DNA of 12,522 nt from ASMP01 sp041484115 (GTDB lineage Archaea; Nanobdellota; Nanobdellia; Pacearchaeales; GW2011-AR1): NCBI GenBank assembly GCA_041484115.1, contig JBGPHA010000011.1, positions 1 to 12,522 on the forward strand, given 5' to 3'. The notes under the pieces are model-generated. The model made no database searches, had not been told where the DNA came from, and saw only the letters and a list, made by a program, of their open reading frames with translations. Positions 1 through 4,818 of the stretch are shown piece after piece (position 1 is the stretch's first letter; each line of letters begins with the position of its first letter). Position numbers and translations under genes: made by a program.

Positions 1-334
1 CTGTTTTAGGATCAGAAGAATTAACAACCAGGAAATCAATCACTTGTTTTATTTTCTTTTCCCTATCCTCATCCCTGTGCTCTTGATTCAGAACAATCTC
101 CCCGCTTTTCACGATTTTTGAAGCGACAGCGACAATGTCTGCTGTTCCAAAAGCTTCTTTCATATCTTTTTCAGATGCATGGAGTCCTCTTTTTGAATCA
201 CTAAAAATAGTGTCTGCTTCTAGAAAGTCCATAACTGAAGAAGGATCTTTCTTGAATTTTAATGCCTTGTCTACATCAACGATAATTTCGAAATGTTTTC
301 CTGCCTGTTTTATTCTCGCTGTTGTTTGAGTCAT
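1..334 (-). CDS. sbds: SBDS/Sdo1 ribosome maturation protein, N-terminal part (cut by window edge)
   Basis: Translating the minus strand from the ATG at 334 gives 111 residues, starting MTQTTARIKQAGKHFEIIVD, before the sequence runs off the window. The early ARIKQAGKHFEIIVD stretch, the following DPSSVMDFLEAD-like region and the GEIVLNQEHRDE segment are typical of the N-terminal FYSH domain of SBDS. Domain II begins near residue 90. In eukaryotes the family helps release the anti-association factor (eIF6) from the large ribosomal subunit, and archaeal members are thought to act in 60S-like subunit maturation. The gene overlaps the preceding small gene by 4 nt (ATGA). A GGAG at 345-348, 10 nt before the ATG, serves as Shine-Dalgarno sequence. 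In many archaea SBDS sits between psmA and the exosome genes rrp4, rrp41 and rrp42, so rrp4 is expected just outside the window. The C-terminal domains cannot be seen. Confidence 0.93.
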   Translation of the reverse strand, partial: MTQTTARIKQAGKHFEIIVDVDKALKFKKDPSSVMDFLEADTIFSDSKRGLHASEKDMKEAFGTADIVAVASKIVKSGEIVLNQEHRDEDREKKIKQVIDFLVVNSSDPKT

Positions 335-555
335 TTTAAATTTTCTCCAGAAGCCATTACTTCCAATCGTGTAATTTGGGGAAAACTCCTCATGGTTCTT
401 TCAATTTCTCCCCTAATGTGAAAAAAAAGAGTTTTCAAGTTCCCAGAAAAGGAATATATTTTTGAACCAGAAAAACTTTCTCCATTAAAGAATGCTTTAG
501 TTGAATAATCTCCTTGCTCTGATCTTGTGGTTATTACTCTGTATTTATCAGTCAT
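331..555 (-). CDS. Small protein of unknown function between psmA and SBDS
   Basis: This is a 74-residue ORF starting at the ATG at 555 (MTDKYRVITTRSEQ). An in-frame TTG at 567 would add four residues but overlaps the psmA stop and lies too close to the AAGGAG at 569-574, so the ATG is preferred. That AAGGAG is 13 nt from the ATG, a somewhat long spacing. I do not recognise the family. The sequence alternates short beta-like stretches (residues 4-10, 17-23, 32-36), then has a likely amphipathic helix (40-57) and a final strand (61-67), suggesting a small beta-beta-beta-alpha-beta fold. There is no cysteine, signal peptide or membrane segment. It begins 1 nt after the psmA stop and overlaps the SBDS start by 4 nt, so it is almost certainly co-translated with both. 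The gene is real by context, but its function is unknown. A role in ribosome, RNA or proteasome biology is guilt by association only. Confidence 0.75.
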   Translation of the reverse strand: MTDKYRVITTRSEQGDYSTKAFFNGESFSGSKIYSFSGNLKTLFFHIRGEIERTMRSFPQITRLEVMASGENLK

Positions 556-556
556 C

Positions 557-1282
557 TTACTTGACAAACTCCTTCAATTCTACCTCATTCACCCTTTGGA
601 GTTGTGCTTCTTCATTCTTGATGTACACTGTCTCAAATCTTTCCATATCGAAACTTTTACCCTGCACTTCTTTGAAAATTTCTAGAGCAAGCTTAACTCC
701 CTTTTTTATATTTAATTCCGGCTTGTAGCTCTCTCTTAATTTTTCCCTTATTTTTTCATCGTTTTCGCCTATCGCATTTGCGTGATAAGAGAAATAATTT
801 CCGGTAATATCACTTGTGTAAAGTTCTGGCTTTTTTGCTCGAATTCCAGCCACCATCAGGGAGACACCGAAAGGCCTTGCTCCTCCATATTGGGTGAACT
901 GTTGTTTAAGATTTGATATCTCTTTTATTATCAACTCAGGTTCTATCGGAGAATCATAAGTAATTCTGTGCTGTTGTGCAAGCAACTGCGCTCTCTCTAT
1001 GAGAACACGAGCATCAGAGACTATTCCTGCCGCACCCGCCATTATGTGAGAGTCTATCTCATAAACCTTGCTCGCAGATTTCTGGACAACAAGTTTGTCT
1101 TTGACTCTTTTGTCAGCCATTATGAAAGCTCCATCTGTACAGACCATTCCTATTATCGAGCTTCCGAGCCTGACTGTTTTCTGCGCATATTCTACTTGAA
1201 GTATTGTTCCTTCAGGAGAAAACATAGTTGCAGTTCTATCATAGCCCATTTGCTGATGCTGCATATCTATTGGCATATCCAT
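557..1282 (-). CDS. psmA: 20S proteasome subunit alpha
   Basis: The 241-residue protein forms the outer heptameric rings of the 20S proteasome, which gate substrate entry and dock regulatory ATPases. The diagnostic alpha N-terminus is present: YDRTATMFSPEGTILQVEYA at residues 14-33, containing the YDR gate motif. It is followed by an ADKR segment (56-59) and by QYGGARPFGVSLMVAG (131-146), a hallmark of alpha subunits. K72 in SASKVYEID matches the pocket lysine used by archaeal alpha rings to bind HbYX tails of PAN/Cdc48-type ATPases. There is no catalytic threonine or propeptide, as expected. The ATG at 1282 is chosen because a TATA-like element lies about 27 bp upstream and there is no Shine-Dalgarno sequence. 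The ATG at 1264 (M7) would give a protein closer in length to the Thermoplasma subunit and cannot be excluded. The gene is followed after 1 nt by the 74-residue gene. Confidence 0.97.
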   Translation of the reverse strand: MDMPIDMQHQQMGYDRTATMFSPEGTILQVEYAQKTVRLGSSIIGMVCTDGAFIMADKRVKDKLVVQKSASKVYEIDSHIMAGAAGIVSDARVLIERAQLLAQQHRITYDSPIEPELIIKEISNLKQQFTQYGGARPFGVSLMVAGIRAKKPELYTSDITGNYFSYHANAIGENDEKIREKLRESYKPELNIKKGVKLALEIFKEVQGKSFDMERFETVYIKNEEAQLQRVNEVELKEFVK

Positions 1283-1301
1283 TTTCTATTTTTTAGAGAA
1301 T

Positions 1302-1313
1302 TTTATAATAAAA
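1302..1313 (-). promoter_or_regulatory. TATA box candidate for psmA (leaderless)
   Basis: The minus strand reads TTTTATTATAAA here, within a near-palindromic A/T element at 1301-1314. Depending on register, its centre lies 22-27 bp upstream of the psmA ATG, the distance expected when transcription starts at the start codon. No Shine-Dalgarno sequence precedes the ATG, in agreement with a leaderless mRNA. Start-site mapping would decide between this element and the box at 1359-1366. Confidence 0.5.
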
Positions 1314-1358
1314 CTTAATCTTTGATTTTCTCTATTCAAGAATTAAAAAATCTTGAGG

Positions 1359-1366
1359 TTTAAAAA
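1359..1366 (-). promoter_or_regulatory. Second TATA-like box in the rnp2-psmA gap
   Basis: The minus strand reads TTTTTAAA, the same octamer found at two strong promoters in this window (1677-1684 and 3108-3115). It lies about 80 bp before the psmA ATG, so transcription from it would give a leader of roughly 50 nt. The 97-bp gap between rnp2 and psmA suggests that psmA is not purely dependent on read-through from rnp2. Confidence 0.35.
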
Positions 1367-1379
1367 TCTTTTCGTAGGG

Positions 1380-1655
1380 CTATTTTTTCAGTTTTTTAAG
1401 ACTTCCTGAGACCCTTTCAACAGAAATTTTTTCAGGAAAAATTACGAAGCTCGCCCTCACTTCGTTTAAAGCTTCCCTATTTACAGCAACAATTGCAGAA
1501 TCCCCATCTGACTTTATCCAGGAAAAACCTACCCTGGAAAGCCCTAAAACACCTATGCCTTCCAGAATCGCCTTTTTCACATTTTTCTTCAGATTTTTTC
1601 CTCTTATGAGAAGATATCTCTTGTTTTCCCTCATGCTTGGCTTTAGGGACTTCAT
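1380..1655 (-). CDS. rnp2: RNase P protein subunit, Pop5/Rpp14 family (RNP2)
   Basis: This is a 91-residue protein starting MKSLKPSMRENKRYLLIRGK. The 'RENKRYLLI' segment at residues 9-17 is the characteristic first strand of archaeal Pop5. It is followed by a helix (22-35), the GVLGLSRVGFSWI strand (35-47) and a further strand (residues 53-58, SAIVAV). Pop5 pairs with Rpp30 and binds the catalytic domain of RNase P RNA, supporting 5' maturation of pre-tRNA. The protein is shorter than the roughly 120 residues of well-studied archaeal Pop5 and seems to lack most of the C-terminal helical extension. Its position ahead of psmA and SBDS matches the conserved archaeal superoperon. There is no Shine-Dalgarno sequence before the ATG. 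The TATA box at 1677-1684 is centred 25.5 bp upstream, so the message is probably leaderless. Rpp30, often next to it elsewhere, is absent here. Confidence 0.88.
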   Translation of the reverse strand: MKSLKPSMRENKRYLLIRGKNLKKNVKKAILEGIGVLGLSRVGFSWIKSDGDSAIVAVNREALNEVRASFVIFPEKISVERVSGSLKKLKK

Positions 1656-1676
1656 TAATTAAAAAAGCATTAAACA

Positions 1677-1684
1677 TTTTTAAA
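1677..1684. promoter_or_regulatory. Single TATA box shared by divergent rnp2 and rnj
   Basis: The octamer TTTTTAAA on the plus strand (TTTAAAAA on the minus) sits in the 50-bp gap between the two divergent ATGs (1655 and 1706). Its centre, 1680.5, is 25.5 bp from each start codon, the distance expected for leaderless transcription in both directions. I see no second TATA element at the right distance for either gene. The A/T run ttattataaaa just before the rnj ATG is too close to serve rnj. Confidence 0.7.
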
Positions 1685-1705
1685 CCATTCCCCCTTATTA
1701 TAAAA

Positions 1706-3055
1706 ATGGAAGTATGTACAATAGGGGGATTCGAGCAGGTTGGAAAAAACATGACTGCTGTAAAGGTAAAAGACGATGTCATAATTTTTGATGCAGGAAT
1801 TTACCTTCCAGCAATAATAGGAATTCAGGAAGAAGAAACTCACGAACACATCTACAATGAAAATCATCTTAGAAAAATAGGAGCTTTGCCAAATGATTTA
1901 GTTCTTGACCAATACGGATGGACTAATAAAGTCAAGGCGATAGTGATAGGACACGCGCATCTTGACCATATTGGAGCACTGCCTTATCTAGCCCATAGGT
2001 ATCCACAGGCAGAAATAATAGCGACACCATTCACTATGGCAGTTCTCGATGAAATCCTTGAAGGAGAAAAAATCGTTCTAAAAAACAGGAGAAGAATTAT
2101 AAAAGAAGATTCCACCTACGTCCTCAATGGAAGCTCTGGTCAGATAAAAATGGAATTTATACACACGACGCATTCAACTCTTCAGTGTGTTTTTATCGCG
2201 ATGCATACTTCTGAAGGAACATTTTTCTATGCTCTTGATTTCAAATTTGATAACTATCCTATAATAGGAGACCCTCCAAGATATAACAAATTGAGGGAAT
2301 TAGGAAGAAAAGGCATTAAAGTCCTAGTTCTTGATTCTCTTTATTCTGGAACAGAGAGAAGAACACCAAGCGAGAGAATTGCGAGAAATCTTGTGGAAGA
2401 TGCAATGTCTTCTATGAGAGACAGAAAAACAGCCTTACTTGTTACAACATTTTCTTCTCATATTTCAAGGCTAAAAAGCATAGTGGACTTCGGAAAAAAA
2501 ACAGGAAGACAGATAATTTTCGTCGGAAGAAGTCTGAATAAATATGTAACTTCAGCTATAAAAGTAGGACAATGTCCATTCAGGAAAGAAGTAACCATGA
2601 TTAAGTTCAGGAAACAAGTAGATTCTTTTTTGAAAAAAGTAGAAAAAGAAAGAGGAAAATATCTGATTGTCTGCACAGGACATCAGGGAGAACCTGGTTC
2701 TATACTTGACAGGATTGTAAAAGAAGAAACACCATTAAAACTTAAAGAAGGAGACAATGTAATCTTCTGCTCCAGTGTCATTCCTGATCCTGTTAATATA
2801 AATGCTAGGGATAAGATGGATAAAAAACTGAGAAAAAAGGGGATTAGGATTCATACAGATGTCCATGTTTCAGGACATGGAGCAAGAGAAGATATGAGAG
2901 ATCTCATGAATATGCTGAAACCTAAACATATAATTCCCGCTCACGGAACTTTACAACAGGAAACACCTATGATAGAACTTGCAGGAGAAATGGGTTATAA
3001 GTTTGGAGAAACTTCTCATCTTTCTCCAAATGGAAGAATTATAAAGTTTGATTAA
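1706..3055 (+). CDS. rnj: Archaeal ribonuclease J (metallo-beta-lactamase/beta-CASP 5'-3' exoribonuclease)
   Basis: The 449-residue protein belongs to the RNase J branch of the beta-CASP family, which degrades RNA 5' to 3' in mRNA turnover. The metal-binding signature HAHLDH is at residues 83-88, a motif-III histidine at H156 (THSTLQ) and a motif-IV aspartate at D178 (ALDFKFD). The beta-CASP insert follows with motif A at D210 (VLDSLYSG), motif B at H391 (VSGHG) and motif C at H413 (IPAHG). The length is that expected of archaeal RNase J, which lacks the bacterial C-terminal domain. The first motif reads GHAHLDH rather than the commoner SHAHxDH. The ATG at 1706 is chosen because family members start with a short strand like MEVCTIGGFEQVGKN and because a TATA box lies 25.5 bp upstream. 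A longer reading frame back to 1637 overlaps the rnp2 start and is rejected. The gene diverges from rnp2. Confidence 0.95.
   Translation: MEVCTIGGFEQVGKNMTAVKVKDDVIIFDAGIYLPAIIGIQEEETHEHIYNENHLRKIGALPNDLVLDQYGWTNKVKAIVIGHAHLDHIGALPYLAHRYPQAEIIATPFTMAVLDEILEGEKIVLKNRRRIIKEDSTYVLNGSSGQIKMEFIHTTHSTLQCVFIAMHTSEGTFFYALDFKFDNYPIIGDPPRYNKLRELGRKGIKVLVLDSLYSGTERRTPSERIARNLVEDAMSSMRDRKTALLVTTFSSHISRLKSIVDFGKKTGRQIIFVGRSLNKYVTSAIKVGQCPFRKEVTMIKFRKQVDSFLKKVEKERGKYLIVCTGHQGEPGSILDRIVKEETPLKLKEGDNVIFCSSVIPDPVNINARDKMDKKLRKKGIRIHTDVHVSGHGAREDMRDLMNMLKPKHIIPAHGTLQQETPMIELAGEMGYKFGETSHLSPNGRIIKFD
3002..3030 (+). other. Perfect 10-bp inverted repeat (hairpin) at the 3' end of rnj
   Basis: TTTGGAGAAA (3002-3011) and TTTCTCCAAA (3021-3030) are exact reverse complements separated by a 9-nt loop. 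The hairpin lies inside the last codons of rnj, 22 nt before the stop codon, and a T5 run follows at 3061-3065. It codes for FGETSHLSPN-like residues that are partly conserved in the family, so coincidence is possible. A role in transcript end protection or termination is inference. Confidence 0.45.
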
Positions 3056-3060
3056 AAATG

Positions 3061-3065
3061 TTTTT
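3061..3065 (+). terminator. Short T-run after rnj, candidate terminator
   Basis: Five consecutive T residues lie 5 nt after the rnj stop codon. Archaeal RNA polymerase terminates on U-rich tracts, but a run of five is near the weak limit. A new promoter for the next gene begins about 45 bp further on. Confidence 0.3.
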
Positions 3066-3107
3066 ATTAATCCAATTATGATTATCTAACAGCAACTATA
3101 TACAACA

Positions 3108-3115
3108 TTTTTAAA
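3108..3115 (+). promoter_or_regulatory. TATA box for the P/Q-linker membrane protein gene
   Basis: TTTTTAAA is centred 25.5 bp upstream of the ATG at 3137. This is the same octamer and the same spacing as at rnp2/rnj, and no Shine-Dalgarno sequence lies before the ATG. A leaderless transcript is expected. Confidence 0.65.
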
Positions 3116-3136
3116 CTAAAACTTCTTTTATTCTAT

Positions 3137-3589
3137 ATGGTTAAAGAGGAGATTGTCGAAGGTTTAAGGCTGGCTGTTTCAAAAGGAGAACCTTTGGAAA
3201 AAGCGATGGCCAGTTTTTATAATGCAGGATATACTAAAGAAGATATAGAAGAAGCTGCCAATTTTTTACAAGTCCCACAACCTCAGCAATATTCTCAACC
3301 ATCTCAACAATCTATACCAACACCACAACAACCTCAATATTCTCCACCACCTCAACAATCTCTACCCCCTCCACAACAACAAAATATTAAGCCTCTGGTT
3401 CAGCCATTACAAGGTTCTGTTGTCCAGAGAGTTTCAGAATACGGAAGAAAACCAAAAGGAGGGAAGGCAGTAACAATCATACTTTTCATCATTCTCTTTA
3501 TTTTATTAGCGATTTTGGCCGCCGTAATCCTATTCAAAAAAGAACTCTCAAACTTCTTCACTAACCTTTTCTGGAGAGCGTTGTTTTAA
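3137..3589 (+). CDS. Single-pass membrane protein with helical N-terminal domain and P/Q-rich linker
   Basis: This is a 150-residue protein of no named family. Residues 1-44 look like a small helical bundle (RLAVSKGEPLEKAMASFYNAGYTKEDIEEAANFL), resembling short UBA-like helical modules that precede low-complexity linkers in some small archaeal membrane proteins. Residues 46-92 are rich in proline and glutamine and contain a 16-residue tandem repeat. A basic patch (YGRKPKGGK, 102-110) precedes one hydrophobic segment (111-133) and a short amphipathic tail (134-150). There is no signal peptide, and the positive-inside rule places the helical domain and linker in the cytoplasm with the C-terminus outside, like a tail-anchored protein. 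The start fits a TATA box 25.5 bp upstream. The gene stands alone between rnj and mre11, each with its own promoter signals. Function is unknown: a scaffold or adaptor at the membrane is only a guess from architecture. Confidence 0.8.
   Translation: MVKEEIVEGLRLAVSKGEPLEKAMASFYNAGYTKEDIEEAANFLQVPQPQQYSQPSQQSIPTPQQPQYSPPPQQSLPPPQQQNIKPLVQPLQGSVVQRVSEYGRKPKGGKAVTIILFIILFILLAILAAVILFKKELSNFFTNLFWRALF
3281..3376 (+). repeat. Tandem 48-bp coding repeat (two copies) in the P/Q linker
   Basis: Codons 49-64 and 65-80 of the membrane protein align without gaps as two 16-residue units, PQQYSQPSQQSIPTPQ and QPQYSPPPQQSLPPPQ, with Tyr-Ser and Gln-Gln-Ser in the same register. The underlying DNA units are 3281-3328 and 3329-3376 and share stretches such as tatct and ctcaacaatct. 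This looks like a diverged in-frame duplication that lengthened the linker. Confidence 0.7.
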
Positions 3590-3601
3590 ATCACAATCAA
3601 T

Positions 3602-3609
3602 TTTATATA
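3602..3609 (+). promoter_or_regulatory. TATA box for the mre11-rad50 operon
   Basis: TTTATATA lies in the 61-bp gap and is centred about 45 bp before the mre11 ATG. A start about 25 bp downstream would give a leader of roughly 20 nt, unlike the leaderless genes nearby. That leader would contain the GGTGA at 3642-3646. Confidence 0.5.
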
Positions 3610-3641
3610 GTTCTTACTTTCTTTTAAGTTGTAATAAAAAT

Positions 3642-3646
3642 GGTGA
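3642..3646 (+). promoter_or_regulatory. GGTGA Shine-Dalgarno of mre11, overlapping an upstream ATG
   Basis: GGTGA, complementary to the archaeal 16S 3' end, lies 4 nt before the mre11 ATG at 3651. It is embedded in ATGGTGAAAAAATGG, so an out-of-frame ATG at 3640 opens a five-codon ORF (MVKKW) ending at 3657, inside mre11. The same GGTGA with the same 4-nt spacing precedes rad50. Confidence 0.55.
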
Positions 3647-3650
3647 AAAA

Positions 3651-4814
3651 ATGGTAAAATTTGCTCATATCGCTGATGTTCATCTCGGTGGCTGGAAACA
3701 ACAGCCATTGCAAGATTTGAATCTTGAGTCTTTCAAAAAAGTTATTGAAACCTGCATTAAAGAAGGAGTTGAATTCGCGGTTATCTCAGGAGATTTATTT
3801 GATAATGCTTTTCCTCCTATAGATGTTCTTAAGGAGACTTTTGCAGAGTTTAAAAAACTGAAAGATGCCGGAATCCCATGTTTTCTTATTGCAGGAAGCC
3901 ATGATTACTCTGTTTCGGGAAAAACATTTCTAGATGTTCTGGAAAAGGCAGGCTTTTGCAAAAATGTCGCTGTTTTTGAGGAAAAAAATGGAAAAATAAT
4001 GCTGAATCCGACAATCTACAAAGGAGTTGCAATTTATGGATACCCTGGAAAAACTTCTGGCCTTGAATTAGAAGATTTGCGAAGAGCACAGTTTAATGAG
4101 GCTCCCGGTATGTTCAAGATTTTCATGCTGCATACAACTATAGACAAGGCAAAAGGAGATCTACCAATAGATGCTCTCGAAACATCCAAAGTTCCGGAGG
4201 CAGATTATTATGCAATGGGACACTTGCACATAGATTTCCAATATGAAAATTTTGTCTATCCCGGTCCTGTATTCCCAAATAATTTTCAGGAGCTTGAAGA
4301 TTTACATCATGGAAGATTTTACATAGTTAACACTGCCCTTGAAAAACCATTAAAAAGAATTGACCTAAAAATTAAAGATGTAGTCTCCTTTAATATTGAA
4401 GTGAACAATTCTCTTAGAGCAACAGCGCAGATACTTTCTGAACTTGAAAAACGAGATTTAAAGGACAAAATAGTTCTTCTCAGGATTCGTGGTCTTCTGG
4501 AAAGCGGAAAACATTCTGACATAAAATTTGCACAGATAGAAGAAGCTGTAAAGAAAAAAGGAGCTTATTTTTTGCTAAGAAACACTCATGACCTCAAGAC
4601 AAAAGAAACAGGGCTAGAGGCTGAAATTCAGGAAACAGAAAATATAGAGGAGGAATCTATAAAAAAATATTCTGAAAAAAATCCTTCAGCATTCAACAGA
4701 CTTATCCCACAAATGATAAATGTACTCTCCACAGAGAAACAGGAAGGGGAAACGACAGAAACATTTACTTCAAGACTTTTGGATGAAACTAAAAAAATAT
4801 TCGTTATCTGGTGA
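3651..4814 (+). CDS. mre11: DNA double-strand break repair nuclease Mre11
   Basis: The 387-residue calcineurin-type phosphoesterase is the nuclease of the Mre11-Rad50 complex, which processes DNA ends for recombination. Visible metal-site motifs are D9 and H11 (ADVHLGG), D48 (SGDLFD), GSHD at 82-85, H161 (MLHTT) and H191/H193 (GHLH). The nuclease domain covers about residues 1-220, followed by the capping region (about 230-310). A charged C-terminal part (about 320-387) probably binds the base of the Rad50 coiled coil. The third motif reads GSHD instead of the common GNHD. In Pyrococcus Mre11 that Asn is a metal ligand, but some related archaeal exonuclease-type sequences also carry Ser. The start is set by the family N-terminus (MVKFAHIADVHLG) and the GGTGA 4 nt upstream. 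rad50 follows after 4 nt. The partners herA and nurA, often linked in archaea, are not in this window. Confidence 0.95.
   Translation: MVKFAHIADVHLGGWKQQPLQDLNLESFKKVIETCIKEGVEFAVISGDLFDNAFPPIDVLKETFAEFKKLKDAGIPCFLIAGSHDYSVSGKTFLDVLEKAGFCKNVAVFEEKNGKIMLNPTIYKGVAIYGYPGKTSGLELEDLRRAQFNEAPGMFKIFMLHTTIDKAKGDLPIDALETSKVPEADYYAMGHLHIDFQYENFVYPGPVFPNNFQELEDLHHGRFYIVNTALEKPLKRIDLKIKDVVSFNIEVNNSLRATAQILSELEKRDLKDKIVLLRIRGLLESGKHSDIKFAQIEEAVKKKGAYFLLRNTHDLKTKETGLEAEIQETENIEEESIKKYSEKNPSAFNRLIPQMINVLSTEKQEGETTETFTSRLLDETKKIFVIW
4810..4814 (+). promoter_or_regulatory. GGTGA Shine-Dalgarno of rad50 at the mre11 stop codon
   Basis: GGTGA includes the TGA stop of mre11 and lies 4 nt before the rad50 ATG at 4819. 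Termination of mre11 and initiation of rad50 therefore happen at the same site, a layout that would keep subunit synthesis balanced. Confidence 0.65.
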
Positions 4815-4818
4815 AGCT

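Noticed and set aside
968..1318. 116-residue plus-strand ORF antisense to psmA
   Set aside because: It is a shadow of the conserved psmA frame, with no family resemblance and no promoter or Shine-Dalgarno sequence.
1637..1705. 23-codon N-terminal extension of RNase J (ATG at 1637)
   Set aside because: It overlaps the divergent rnp2 start, runs through the shared TATA box and is not found at family N-termini; the ATG at 1706 fits both protein and promoter.
3281..3376. Short tandem repeats as a possible CRISPR-like array
   Set aside because: Only two 48-bp units with no spacers, in frame and encoding a P/Q linker; a coding duplication explains them.
3894..3911. Mre11 as an inactive paralogue because of the GSHD motif
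   Set aside because: All other metal ligands are intact and it is in an operon with a complete Rad50, so inactivity is not supported by this one change.
4720..4818. 33-codon N-terminal extension of Rad50 inside mre11
   Set aside because: The canonical Rad50 N-terminus starts at 4819 with a GGTGA signal 4 nt before it; the extension is mre11 coding sequence in another frame.
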